DNA of 64,000 nt from Gracilaria domingensis. Lineage: Eukaryota > Rhodophyta > Florideophyceae > Gracilariales > Gracilariaceae. Position 1 is the stretch's first letter; every line of letters starts with the position of its first letter. The stretch spans positions 310,001 through 374,000 of the forward strand of contig VCMS01000011.1 of the NCBI GenBank assembly GCA_022539475.1, written 5' to 3'. A program made the position numbers and the translations under genes. This document shows, piece by piece, positions 50,265 to 60,773 of the stretch. A model generated the notes under the pieces. It was not told where the DNA came from and did no database searches. It saw nothing but the letters and a program-made list of their open reading frames with translations.

Positions 50265-52829
50265 TTAATACTCCACAGGGAAGACGTCCCTTGCTTTTCG
50301 CTTTCGCATGGAGGTAGGAATGTTGGAACCAAGTGCCTCATTCTTCTCAGAATTCTTCCTGTCCAACGCCTTCCTTTGCGTCTCCGGCTCAGGCAAGCCT
50401 CGCATACAGTTCAAAGTGAACTCAAGCAAACCCAGTTTTGTCACAACTCTGCCAATTCGCTCCTCATGCCGGTCAACGTGTGCAGCAAGTGCTTCAATAA
50501 TAGCTCTGCCATCACTTCCGAAAGCGTCACATAAAGTATCAGAGGTCCAGCAGCTGAACACAGCCTTCATCACATATGCCGCCACTGCAGCGCTTTTGGA
50601 GCCACCACTTGCATTCCAATCTCTGCAACAAAGGAGGAGCTTTCGTACCAGGCTCCACTGGCCTTCGCCTTCCTCTTCCGCAAGCCCTTTCACGACCTTA
50701 ATCAGCTCCGCGTCCGGATCGTCAACAGTGATAACAAGTTCAGAAAAAATTGATTTCAGCTTCTGCGACATGCCGAGCTGCAAAGCACCTCTTGCTGCAG
50801 TTTCCCAGCGTCTGGCACGAGCTGCATTAAGGACTGTTTGCTTCATTAATTCTTCCTCCCCTTTCTTCTTCATTTCGGCGTCTATTGTTTCCTTAGTAAC
50901 GTCTCCCCACACTTGAATCAAACCATCAGCGCCGCCGGTAATTAATTTGTCTCCATCATCTACGTTACTGAGAGCCCATACCCGATCCTCATGACCGTCA
51001 AGCGTAGCGCAGCATTCATCATTCCTTACATTCCACACTTTCAACAAGCCATCAGCTCCAACAGTAGCAAGTTGTGTCCCGGAGCTTATAAAATTGGCTT
51101 TCAGAACCCCTGCGAGATGGCCTTGTAGATTCCTTAAGCAACTGCCATCCGCAACATTCCATAATCTTACCGTTGAATCTCCACTGCAACTAGCCAATAT
51201 TCTGTCCACAGATGAAAACTGAATTGCCCAAACACCTCGTCGATGGCCAACACAGTTTCTGCTGAGGCTGCCGTTCGCCGCATCCCACAGCTTTACAGAA
51301 CGATCTTGTGACCCAGAGGCAATAATACGACCGTCCGGCGACACAGCAACTGCATTGATATCCTTGTCGTGCGCTAAGACCGTCCATTTCGCCGACAAAG
51401 ATGTTTCAGCATAACTAGCCTCAAAAGCGAGTTGATGCTTTGGTTCCCCAGCTTTGTCGGCAGCCCGCTTCGCCGAGTCGAGACTCCAGAGCTTTATCGT
51501 ACGATCAGATGCGCCGCTGACGACAAAAAACTGACCATGTGTTGTGCGCGGCGAAAATGCCACAGCTCCGACGGCGTCCATGTGTCCTTCTCCAAGAGCA
51601 AAACACTGCCACTTGCAATTTACCCGTCGCCACACTCGAATATTGTTGTCGCGAGCGCTAGTAGCCAGATAAGCGTCTGCAACATCTTGCTGCAGTGCTT
51701 TTTGGCCTTGCAAAACATCCAGGGAGAGAACAATGCCTGAATGTTGTTGCAGTCGAGCTTCGCAGCGCCATTGCTCGTCTTCATACTTGAGAATGTGCAC
51801 CGCATTTGAGTTGGACGCGACGGCGAGCGTAGTTGAGTCCAACGCGCGTACATCATAAATTTCTTCAAGATTTGCACACACAATGTCGCTAGAGACTGTT
51901 AAGCGGTCAACATTGTCAGCATGTACGAAGAGCAAAGTTTGATCTGATAATGCAATGGCAATCTTTCGCTTAGACATTAATCGCATGGATGTAACTGTGA
52001 TTGGGTCTTCCTCGTCTTGTGTAACAAAAGGAAGCTGCAAGGAGCTTTGGCGAAGTTCTTGAGCAGTTTTGGTGTTCCACACGCGTATAATACCCTTCTC
52101 ACCGACTGTCAATGCATAATCGTCCAGAGCAATAATATCTACAAGGGAGTCATCGACGCGTAGTAGCGTTGGCTTGGTGTTGTGGTGGCTAATATCAGTG
52201 ATGGCCAACACATTGTCTTGAGAAACCGAAACAAGGCGATGATCCGAAAAGGCAATGGAGTTAATTCGTGCGACATGTGGGGAGAGAACTAAGGCTGGCT
52301 TGCGGGACTTGCTGTTGAGTTCAAACACAGATACGGAGCCATCTTCCGCACCGACATACAAAGAACGAGAATTGGGAGCAAAAATAAGCGTAGTGATCAT
52401 GGAGGCTACGTTCAAAACGTGCGTTAAAGATCGGTTCTCAACGGCGTAGACATGAAGAAGCCCGTCTGAGGAGGCGAGTGCCACAAAATGAGCAGAAGGA
52501 TCAACGGCAATAAAAGAAACCACTCGTTCATCTCGGAAGGGGGTGATGGTGGATGAAGGACGCTGTTCTAGAATAGAATGAAATGAAACAAGGCCGGATG
52601 AGTGAGCGACGATAGCAATCGCGGCATCCGGTGTCAGGGCGGTGGCACATATCGGATTCGACGGCGTGAGTGGCGGGGCGACGAAAGTGGGAGAAGGAGG
52701 ATATAAGGACAGTTTCTCATCGGTAGCGAGCAAGAGGGCAGATACATGTTCGCTGGCCGCCGGGCGCAGCTGGGAGCATGTAGGCGTAATGGAAGAAGAA
52801 TGCGCGAAGCGCAAGCGGCGCGGCGCCAT
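50265..52829 (-). CDS. UTP13: U3 snoRNP component UTP13 / TBL3-like WD40 protein
   Basis: 854 residues from ATG 52829 (MAPRRLRFAHSSS); the frame extends further upstream but only to a non-ATG start. A double WD40 propeller covers about residues 20-650, with repeats such as INAVAVSPDGRIIASGSQDR, VGHRRGVWAIQFSS, LQGHLAGVLKANF and LDGHEDRVWALSNV. The UTP13 C-terminal domain follows (about 665-815; ARRWETAARGALQLGM and DWNASGGSKSAAVAAY), and the end is basic. Length and order match yeast Utp13 and human TBL3, part of the UTP-B complex of the small-subunit processome in the nucleolus. It diverges from the AGC kinase. Two CACGTG boxes sit 115-145 bases upstream. Confidence 0.85.
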   Translation of the reverse strand: MAPRRLRFAHSSSITPTCSQLRPAASEHVSALLLATDEKLSLYPPSPTFVAPPLTPSNPICATALTPDAAIAIVAHSSGLVSFHSILEQRPSSTITPFRDERVVSFIAVDPSAHFVALASSDGLLHVYAVENRSLTHVLNVASMITTLIFAPNSRSLYVGAEDGSVSVFELNSKSRKPALVLSPHVARINSIAFSDHRLVSVSQDNVLAITDISHHNTKPTLLRVDDSLVDIIALDDYALTVGEKGIIRVWNTKTAQELRQSSLQLPFVTQDEEDPITVTSMRLMSKRKIAIALSDQTLLFVHADNVDRLTVSSDIVCANLEEIYDVRALDSTTLAVASNSNAVHILKYEDEQWRCEARLQQHSGIVLSLDVLQGQKALQQDVADAYLATSARDNNIRVWRRVNCKWQCFALGEGHMDAVGAVAFSPRTTHGQFFVVSGASDRTIKLWSLDSAKRAADKAGEPKHQLAFEASYAETSLSAKWTVLAHDKDINAVAVSPDGRIIASGSQDRSVKLWDAANGSLSRNCVGHRRGVWAIQFSSVDRILASCSGDSTVRLWNVADGSCLRNLQGHLAGVLKANFISSGTQLATVGADGLLKVWNVRNDECCATLDGHEDRVWALSNVDDGDKLITGGADGLIQVWGDVTKETIDAEMKKKGEEELMKQTVLNAARARRWETAARGALQLGMSQKLKSIFSELVITVDDPDAELIKVVKGLAEEEGEGQWSLVRKLLLCCRDWNASGGSKSAAVAAYVMKAVFSCWTSDTLCDAFGSDGRAIIEALAAHVDRHEERIGRVVTKLGLLEFTLNCMRGLPEPETQRKALDRKNSEKNEALGSNIPTSMRKRKARDVFPVEY

Positions 52830-53782
52830 GTCGGCGCACGGGTCAGTAGTACCTGGATCTCGCACCGTTGGTAAACTGTGCACAGGGGTGGTGCGGCCGC
52901 CGCACTGCGGCGGCGGCCGGTGGCGTCTCCGAGCAACGGAACACACGTGCAACGGCGTCACGCGGAGCCACGTGGCTAGAGTGGATGATGCGCTCCGTGT
53001 GCACACACGAGCGATTGTCGATGATGATGCATGCTGGGATTCTCTTGCTTGCTGGCGTTGGTGGTGGCTCGCGTCGAGACGTGTTTGTGCCTGGCGACAG
53101 CGGCGAGTGCGCTCGAACGTCTTTGACACGACTGGCTCTTTCCCAGCTTACAAGCAATGCCGACAGGATGTAGACCGCCTGCGTACAGCAATTGCATGAC
53201 GATGTCCAAGGTTGTCGAGACGTGTGCCTGGCCTCGCCGCGTGGCTCACGCCCGCAAAGAGGCGCACATTGGGCATCCGCGCAAGAAGATCTTGAAGAAG
53301 ATCAGGAAACAGCAGGAGCCACCGAGTTGGAGAAAGCCTGAAGCCATGGAGGGGAGGAGCATGATCGGCAGTCAACGCATGATGCGCCAAGCCACCGCGC
53401 GCTTGCGGCACAGCTGGCGTGACAAATTGTCCCACCAACGGCACCTCCACTTGTGCGCCGGCCATTGGCGTCGCACGCAAAATGGCGCAGCAATCGTCCA
53501 ATGCAATGCACCGAATGCGCAGCGCTCACGTGTCGGTGCGCTCGGCCAATCAGCGTCGCCAATGCGTTGATGGCACTGTGCGTGGCGCTCGAGCGTCTGA
53601 CGACGCAAATCTCGCTGCTCGCTCCGCTCTACACAAGACAGCCGTCACAGCCGCTGCTTGCCATTTATCTGTTCCGTCGCTGTTTCCGTAGCATACTGTT
53701 CACTTTGCCTTCCCGCGCGTTCACCCCGCGTCGCCTTCTTTCGTTCGTTCCTTGCTGCGGAAGCCCACCCACACTCGCTCAA
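52830..53782. promoter_or_regulatory. Divergent promoter island UTP13 / AGC kinase
   Basis: GC-rich, 950 bases. CACGTG at 52944-52949 and 52969-52974 on the UTP13 side; CACGTG at 53527 and CCAATCAGCG at 53546-53555 on the kinase side. No separate gene is supported. Confidence 0.5.
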
Positions 53783-55003
53783 ATGGGCTCTTGTCTCTCC
53801 AAATCCTCCGCTCCGCGCGAGCCTTCAAATCACCCCACGCGCTGGAAGGTGACCACGTCAAATCTCTTGCCATCATGCGAGCCCATCCGTCTGCTCGGCG
53901 AAGGCACCTTTGGTACTGTCGTGCTCGTCCGCGAGCGCAGTACTCAACAACTCTTCGCCGTAAAGGTCATGAACAAATCCCAGCTCGTGTATGAGGGCCA
54001 AATGGACAACATCGTCACCGAGCGCCAGGTGTTGCGAGAGGCCGGGCCTCATCCGTTTGTTGTCGAATGTCATTCTGGCTTTCAAACACCACACGCCGTC
54101 GTCCTTGTTCTAGAGTACGTCAGCGGCGGCGACATGTACGATCTGCTGAGAACGCATGGCTGTCTTACTGAGGATCAGGCCCGCTTCTATCTCGCCGAGA
54201 TTACCGTAGCCGTCGCCGAACTGCACAGTCATGATTTCGTTTTCAGAGATCTCAAACTTGAGAACATCCTCATCGACGACAACGGACATGTGCGCCTCAC
54301 CGACTTTGGTCTGGCGGGCAAATTCCAATCTGGAGACGCCAATGAGAAGGCAATCTTCGATATCTCTGGAACTGCCATCTACCAAGCGCCCGAAATGATT
54401 AAAGGAGAAGGCCATGGTCGCGTCGTCGACTGGTGGGCCCTGGGAGTGCTGGCATACGTCTTGATGGCCGGCCGGCCTCCCTTTTCGAGCGATTCACGTG
54501 AAGAGTTGACGAAAAAGATTGCTGAAGCAGACCTGGATCTTGAAAACGATGAACGACTGGCCGACGTTTCAGAAACGTGCAAAGACTTCATCAAGCGTTT
54601 ATTGGATAAGAATCCAGCCACGAGGCTTGGTCACGCAGGCGCCGATGCTCAGGACGTACAACAGCACCCCTACTTTGCTGGTATCGATTGGGCCGGCGTC
54701 GAAGGCTTTAAACTGAGTCCTCCGTTGCGTCCCGCGCTTCAACGCTCCACTGAACCGAACAATGCACAGGAAATCAAGCAGGCTCACAAGAGCTTGGCTG
54801 ATAAGATAATGCGAAAACATAAGAGTGATGGCGGAACGCTTGATGAAGGAGAATATAAACCTATTCAGGTGAACAAGTTCCCGACCTCAAATCGTGTCAG
54901 TATTGGGTTGGACTTTTCGGGTAGAAACAAGAAGCAACGAAGTAAGACGTGGACTGGCACCCTCGACGACTTTGGCCGGGAGATAACAGCTACTCATCAG
55001 TGA
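53783..55003 (+). CDS. AGC-family protein kinase with N-myristoylation site
   Basis: 406 residues from ATG 53783. It begins MGSCLSKSS: Gly2 with Ser at 6-7 is a strong N-myristoylation pattern and Cys4 could be palmitoylated, so membrane attachment is likely. Kinase motifs: GEGTFGTV, FAVKVMNKSQ, FRDLKLENILI (the AGC form of the catalytic loop), DFGLAGKF, GTAIYQAPE, DWWALGVLAYVLMAG and ATRLGHAGADAQDVQQHPYF. The activation segment (IFDISGTAIY) differs from the usual TFCGT and lacks the Thr normally phosphorylated by PDK1. A C-terminal AGC extension is present but no classical hydrophobic motif. PKA/PKG-like rather than PKC-like. Confidence 0.88.
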   Translation: MGSCLSKSSAPREPSNHPTRWKVTTSNLLPSCEPIRLLGEGTFGTVVLVRERSTQQLFAVKVMNKSQLVYEGQMDNIVTERQVLREAGPHPFVVECHSGFQTPHAVVLVLEYVSGGDMYDLLRTHGCLTEDQARFYLAEITVAVAELHSHDFVFRDLKLENILIDDNGHVRLTDFGLAGKFQSGDANEKAIFDISGTAIYQAPEMIKGEGHGRVVDWWALGVLAYVLMAGRPPFSSDSREELTKKIAEADLDLENDERLADVSETCKDFIKRLLDKNPATRLGHAGADAQDVQQHPYFAGIDWAGVEGFKLSPPLRPALQRSTEPNNAQEIKQAHKSLADKIMRKHKSDGGTLDEGEYKPIQVNKFPTSNRVSIGLDFSGRNKKQRSKTWTGTLDDFGREITATHQ

Positions 55004-56014
55004 TGTGAAGACGAGTTCCATTTTTGTGAATTGTATCCGAACAAGTGTTCGTGTTGAACAGCATGTGGGGTCAGATGGACCTTCGTCCATGCGGAAGGAA
55101 TTGATCCGTCCCTCACTGGGTATACAGAGTACACATGGCTTGTAGCAAGTCCATGAAAAATGCAGCTGTTGTTTTCCGTATAATAATAGCTAGGTAATTA
55201 TTACTTGGTTGCCTTGTTGTTTGTAAGCTGGCTTGATGTGTTTGTACGTTTTGTGAAGATTAAAACTACTAGCGATACGTTTTGAGTGCCATGGCCGTTT
55301 GTATCCTTCTGAGAACGAGGTGTCGCAATTGCAACATGAATTGCTTGAGATAATCATACTCGTAGTAGAGTGTTCAGATGGTGGAAACAGGAAAGTTTCT
55401 CACGCCTTCGGGAACGAGAAACATATTCGTGTTCGTTGTTTGAAGTCCAGGTTATACAGCATATCTAGGAACATTCCCTTAAATGCTCGACGTCAAATCT
55501 CATCGTTCAACTGTGAGAAACTAGACCTCATCATGCATGATGCCGCAATGAAGGCCATATCCTGCTCATTTACGTGCCCGTTTGCCCAACCCTCAATAGA
55601 TACGTGCTAATGCGTATGGACCCTCAAACAAGACGCAATTCGCACAGATGAGTGCCGTAGAGAGCGACCCAGCGTTGGAGACTTTGGTAGCCCGCGTCAG
55701 TAGATATTCCTGCCTTACACCAAAGCTGACGCGCGCCGTAGTTCCTACCTTCGAGGAAGTACTTACACCGGTAGCTCGCCGATAACTCGCCTTACCTGCC
55801 TTCTGCTTGCGTGGTCAGGCTCACCTCAGCAACCTTTCCTCCAAAAGATTTTTTCGGCGTGCTGAACTTCGTTTTGTTGACAAGGCACAGTCATCTCTCA
55901 CGCGGTAGTCGGCAAGTCTTCTGCGCGCAAAATGAAGAAGTTAAAGATTGCATTTTAGGTGAACACGGCTACACGTCTCTATCGTCTCTCACGAAACCAA
56001 AAAATACACAACAG
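55004..56014. other. Spacer AGC kinase / SDR
   Basis: 1 kb between converging genes. No supported gene, no repeat recognised. Confidence 0.4.
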
Positions 56015-57274
56015 TTAGCGAGACTGATTCTCTGTCTGCAGCCCAGGCCGCACAGCCAAGCCCATGGACGCGTCCAGCACTGAGCCGTGGAAAATACCTG
56101 GCGGACTCTCGGCGGCCAACCAGTACACGCTTCTCGCTACCTCAAGCGGCTGAATGAGTCTCCGCTTGGGCATACTGCCAACAAAAGCGCCCACGTTTGG
56201 GACGTTTGCCAATGTGCTCTGCCTGAACATCTCCGTCTCCGTAGCTCCTGGTGAGATGCACATCACGTCGACATTGTCCATAACGTGCTGTGCTGCCAGG
56301 TGCTTTGAAAGGTATGTAATTGCGGCCTTGCTCATTAAATCGGCCGCGCAGTATTCTGGAAACACGGCGCTGCTTCCTCCTCCCACCGAGCCGATAAATA
56401 TCACCGTGGCTCTGCCAGCCACAGTGGCGGCTCTTCTTAGCGCATCTGAAAGAGCATCGGTGACCCAAAGAGGCCCCAATGCGTTCACTCGCATGAGAGC
56501 CAAGTCATTCTGTGCACGCTTGACCATTCTGAGAGCAGAGTCCGGAAGTTGTTCTGACGGCAGCTTTGCAAAATTGGCGGAGCCTATCTGTTGCTGCACA
56601 TAGCGAGACACAGTAGCAGAACCTAGCGCAGCATTGTTAACCAAAACGTGCACGCCAGCACTTCCAGCCCACTGAGAAACAGTGCGCGCAAAAGACGCGA
56701 CGCCGGCCACGTCGGCCTGATCGAGCGGCGTGGCCGTAACATGTGGCCACAAGGCCTGCAAGCGCTCAGCGTCGGTTCGGCGAGTAAGGTACGTAAACAA
56801 CACGCGATGGCCAGCTTCAGCAAACACACGGACAATGGCCTCGCCAATTCCCGTGGAGCCGCCGGTGACGACGACGTTGAGAGCGCTGGGAGGCGGCGGC
56901 GCTGTGGAAGACAGCGACGGCAGCGAGAGCGGCGGAGCGGGCGCGGTGGTGACGGACTTTGTGGCTGAGTGCAGCGGACTTGAGTGGGTCATGATTGGGG
57001 AGGAGGGTGAGGGCGGGGAAGGGAGGACGGTGGGGTCGCAAAAAGTGTGAGCGTTGCTCGGCATGGCGGTAAGTCGGGAGGGGGAAGGCGGAGGGGGGGT
57101 TGGCGGGAGGACTGCAGAAGGCACGCAGCGGAGTGAGTTGTGGCCCGGCGCGGACGGATGAGCCGAGGGGGGACGCGGGACGGCGCTCGTCTGAAATAGT
57201 GCGGCACCGAGGCGCGTGGATAGCGCGCCTGGGGGAGCGAGCGAGGACATACAATGCGCGGCTGGCCGGCGCAT
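56015..57274 (-). CDS. Short-chain dehydrogenase/reductase with altered active site
   Basis: 419 residues from ATG 57274; an ATG at 57063 (MPSNAH) is an alternative giving about 349. The first 125 residues are Pro/Ser/Ala-rich with few charges and could be a targeting region. The Rossmann fold follows: VVVTGGSTGIGEA (about residue 134), NNAA (about 213) and the catalytic strand IGSVGGG. In the usual YxxxK site the sequence reads EYCAADLMSKAAI: Tyr and Lys are eight positions apart instead of four, as if four residues were inserted. ISPGATETEMF follows as in classical SDRs. NAD(P)(H) binding looks intact; catalysis may be changed. Substrate unknown. Confidence 0.75.
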   Translation of the reverse strand: MRRPAAHCMSSLAPPGALSTRLGAALFQTSAVPRPPSAHPSAPGHNSLRCVPSAVLPPTPPPPSPSRLTAMPSNAHTFCDPTVLPSPPSPSSPIMTHSSPLHSATKSVTTAPAPPLSLPSLSSTAPPPPSALNVVVTGGSTGIGEAIVRVFAEAGHRVLFTYLTRRTDAERLQALWPHVTATPLDQADVAGVASFARTVSQWAGSAGVHVLVNNAALGSATVSRYVQQQIGSANFAKLPSEQLPDSALRMVKRAQNDLALMRVNALGPLWVTDALSDALRRAATVAGRATVIFIGSVGGGSSAVFPEYCAADLMSKAAITYLSKHLAAQHVMDNVDVMCISPGATETEMFRQSTLANVPNVGAFVGSMPKRRLIQPLEVARSVYWLAAESPPGIFHGSVLDASMGLAVRPGLQTENQSR

Positions 57275-57292
57275 CCGCGCGGTTTACAGGCC

Positions 57293-57298
57293 CACGTG
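57293..57298 (-). promoter_or_regulatory. CACGTG box upstream of SDR
   Basis: Palindromic G-box/E-box 20 bases before the ATG at 57274. Same word as in the UTP13, AGC kinase and PP2C islands. Role inferred. Confidence 0.3.
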
Positions 57299-57506
57299 GC
57301 GCTCATACGCAGCAATTCGCAATCGGCGCGCAGTTACAGAGCGCATGAATTTTGGACGCAGGCAGGGGGCTCCCCGCAGGCGGCGGCCTGGCGCGGCGAG
57401 GCGCGCGTCCCGCCGCCCGCGCGCGCTGCCACCGCGCGCCGCCGGCTGCTCGCGCGCAGACAAGCCGTCGGCGGCTGTAGCGCGTCAGCGAGGTCCGCGC
57501 GGGTTG

Positions 57507-58418
57507 TCATGAAAAAAAAAAAACTGTTTCGAGGTTTAGCGCATCTGCCCATTCTACAGTAAGACGCGTCCCGGGCGGATGCTTTCCCACACGTGATCCG
57601 CCCCCCTCGCCCTCAGCACGAGCTGCTCGAATTTTCCAGCTCGTGCAGGTGTTCTCTGTACATGTTGCCGTATTTCCGATACAGTGCATCTCCACCTTCC
57701 TCACAAACCGCCCCTTCACGCGCGGTCTGCTGTCGGCCAGCTGCTTCCTGCACTCGTATCTCACGCGCTTTGCAAACGAGCGGTTTGCACGCTTCGAACG
57801 AAACCGCTCCAGCGCCTCCTTTCTCCGCTTTCTCCTTCTCTCCAGCGCCTTCTGGTGCTCCTCCTCGTCGACGGAGGCTTGTACCTCTTGTTCCCTGCTG
57901 CGCTTGACGCCTGTCCGCACCTCCTTCTTTTCCGACATCACCACCTGCGGCTCGGGCTTGGCGCACTCTTCGGCACCTCTGTCCGCGCGCAGCTCGACGT
58001 CCGGTACCACGTGCACAAAGCCGTCGTGCACAACTTCTTCCCAGCTGACGTCCCAATTCTTCCCCAACTTGCCCTCACCCCAGATGCCCATGTCCTCCAC
58101 GCCAGTGAGGCCCGGCATGCGCCCCAACCCCAGTTCGGTAAAGTCATAGTCGGCGGCGTCTTCAAAAGTGAGCGTGTCGGTGTCGTCCTGCTGCATGTTG
58201 CACACGTCCGGCACCAGACTTTGCTCCGACTCGTCGTGAATGGAGGAGCCTTCCAAGTCGCACGGCGCCACTGCGCTGCGTACATGGCGCTGCGCGAGAC
58301 GGTTTGCGTTGTGCACCTCGACGTCACATTTGGCGCACAGGTAGCATGCGTCTGCTGCGCAGTACACTGTGGCCGTTACCGCGTGATCCTCGGGGCACAT
58401 TTCGCAGTTGCGAACCAT
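57507..58418 (-). CDS. CONSTANS-like protein (B-box + CCT domain)
   Basis: 303 residues, ATG 58418. One B-box at residues 5-45 (CEMCPEDH, YCAADACYLCAKCDVEVH, with RLAQRHVR after it), very close to plant B-boxes. An acidic middle follows, then a basic CCT domain at about 199-241 (RKEALERFRSKRANRSFAKR, VRYECRKQLADSRPRVKGRF). In plants this pair defines COL proteins, which bind CO-responsive DNA with NF-Y subunits; that NF-Y binds CCAAT is relevant since this promoter island carries CCAATCAGCG at 58935. Nuclear regulator, target unknown. It lies 230 bases upstream of the SDR gene, same strand. Confidence 0.88.
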   Translation of the reverse strand: MVRNCEMCPEDHAVTATVYCAADACYLCAKCDVEVHNANRLAQRHVRSAVAPCDLEGSSIHDESEQSLVPDVCNMQQDDTDTLTFEDAADYDFTELGLGRMPGLTGVEDMGIWGEGKLGKNWDVSWEEVVHDGFVHVVPDVELRADRGAEECAKPEPQVVMSEKKEVRTGVKRSREQEVQASVDEEEHQKALERRRKRRKEALERFRSKRANRSFAKRVRYECRKQLADSRPRVKGRFVRKVEMHCIGNTATCTENTCTSWKIRAARAEGEGGGSRVGKHPPGTRLTVEWADALNLETVFFFS

Positions 58419-60773
58419 GTTGAAAGGGCTGCTGTGGCGACTCTACTGACAATGCCGGCGGCGACAGAGCTGTGGCAAGCAAGATGCGAAGGTGTTTAAA
58501 TGAATAACAAAAAGTAAGAGCGGAGGCGACAACAAGTGAGCGACGGGGAAGTAGAAGCAGGCGGAGGGACTGAGAAAAGAATGAGCGTAAAGAGAGAGAG
58601 AGAGAAATAAGAATAAGAAGCGCGGAGTGGAGAATCAGGCGCCGGACAGTGGCAGCGTCGCGCGTCTGCCGCGGGCAGGGCTCTAGCGGACACAGTAGCG
58701 GCTATTTATGTCGGCAGGGGAAGTGTGCGCGACACACAGAGGCTCAGCGCGAAGTCGAATCAAGCACAACGGGGGGGAGAGTGCGGAGCGTCAAGAGCGC
58801 TGATCTCGCGCCGCGCGCGGAAACGCGCGCTGTTTCAAACGCGGCGGCGCCGGCGCGTGCGCGCCGCGAGCGTTACTCTCGCGATGGCGCTGTCGGTCGC
58901 GACGGCAGTGACGCGCCGCGGCCGGCGGAGGCGGCCAATCAGCGCGCGACAGCGGCGGCGCTTCGCGCCGCGGTGGAGAATGCCCTAGCATTGCGCGCAG
59001 CTCGCGAGGCCGTCCGCGCGCACCCCGCCGCCTCCCGCCGCCGGCTGCGCGCCGCTGCCGAGCGATATTTTGCGAGGAGGTGCGCGTTTCGCGGCTGACG
59101 AGTCGTTCGCACATGCGCCGCTTGAATTTCGGTAACTTTTTGGGGTGGTGCGGCGGCGGAACGCACGCAGCGAAGCCGTCGGTCACCGTGTGACGGCGCG
59201 CGTACGCCCCTCCGTAAGCGCTGCCGCGGCGTGTTTGAAGCGTCGCGCGGCGGCGCAGCGAGCGCGGAGGCGGGCCGCGCGCGTCACGCTAGATACTTAT
59301 GTGTTTCGCGGCTGTGAGCGCGCCAAGTGCGCCGCGCGGATGCACAGTATTTGCTGCTAGATTGCTATTGGAGATGCATTTCGCTAGTGCATTTCCATTC
59401 GCTGCCGACCCGCCACTAGATTCGGAGCGGACGGTTCGCCGCCCTTCTCGCCGATGCGACGCAATGAATCATTTTGCGCCGCCGTCAGTCAGAGAGTCGC
59501 TGCAACCGTTCTGCCTCCCCATGCTGTAGGAACTCCTCTGTGGCACAACTTCTCGTCCCGCCACCTCGTCCGGAAGCCGCTTGCAGCATTCGTTTCTACC
59601 CCACGTTGTGCCTCCACCTCCGCCCTCCCAGCCTCAGCTGTACCTGAAACGCCTTCAGCCGCCGCGTACTGAGTCAGTACGACTGACGTTATAGTTCTGC
59701 TTCCGCATCATCTTTGTTACGCTTCGGCTGTGAGCTTTTTCGTGCACAATGTTGCGTTCCACTTTGGAGCGAGCTTCAGCTCAAGGTCTTTCTACCCTGC
59801 AGCAACGCTTGTCCTGCGCGGGGATACAGCCTTTGAATACGGCACGGAAAGACAAAACGTTTATCATCCTGACATTTCGTAGAGGTACTGTTGGTGCAAG
59901 CATGCAAATGCTGTGCAACGGCGAGGTGGACAGCTGACACAGCATGCTGAACAAGAAACCCCTCCCGACATCGTACTTACATCGTTCCTGTCGTGTGACC
60001 CTCATCATCAGGATCATGAGCAATCATGACTCATATGAGTCATGAGGCTAATGTGCGCGTCCAGCTTGAACACCTTATCCGTCTCTTGCACATATTCGTG
60101 CACGCGCAGCACACTGCTCAGTGTTTTCAAGTAAACATACACAACTGCGCTTTCATACCACCATCGGCACGATGGTGGGCTGAATGGCATTGCGCTGGTC
60201 GGTGATGATCATTATTTGCGTCAACAATACGAGTACTTTTCTTCATTCATGTGCTGCTGTTGGGTACGAGGCATACACCCCATTCTTGCTGGCCACACAT
60301 CGCCTACCGAAATGCGAAGTCAGGGAACAGAACACTCCCGGTCACTCCAAGTGACATGTAATGCTAAATGTTTAAAACATTTCTCTGCTTCCTGCCAATT
60401 AAGGTAAACTTACAACACAAACGGCACAAAAAGAAGAATCTTCCTCAATTACAGTAAATAGAAGCCATTACAGTTGTTAGTCTGTGTCAAGCTGTCAGAG
60501 TGCGAACCAATCTAATTGATTTTGCGACGTATCATTTGTGGCTGCCACACCCAAATTGTTCATTGACTTGTGCCTTGTGCTCCGCCTTCCAGCTGAGGGA
60601 GCGATGCCCCCACGCCATTCTTCATTGGCGGATCAACCCACTTCGCCACCTGCGCCGCCATTGCTCGCGTCGATTCGCGTGTTCAGAACGCAGTGCCATC
60701 GCGTGGACGCTCTTCATCGCAGCCCGCCGTTCTTTCCGAACACAAGTTTTGTTCACAACTACCTGTTTTCAAC
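58419..60773. other. GC-rich island and spacer before proteasome beta-2
   Basis: The left part (58500-58620) is purine-rich on the plus strand, i.e. a CT-rich leader for the COL gene, with a TATA-like CATAAATAG on the minus strand near 58700 and CCAATCAGCG at 58935-58944. Two small ATG frames at 59454-59672 and 59749-59937 have basic, acid-poor N-termini like mitochondrial presequences (MLRSTLERASAQGLSTLQQR) but no recognisable mature part; they remain unproven. Confidence 0.4.

Noticed and set aside
52830-53129. 100-codon N-terminal extension of the UTP13 frame
   Set aside because: It needs a non-ATG start, is Arg/His rich and lies in promoter sequence shared with the AGC kinase; the ATG at 52829 gives a normal UTP13 length.
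53453-53782. 110-codon N-terminal extension of the AGC kinase
   Set aside because: The ATG at 53783 creates a strong myristoylation sequence and the extension lies in promoter DNA with CCAAT and CACGTG boxes.
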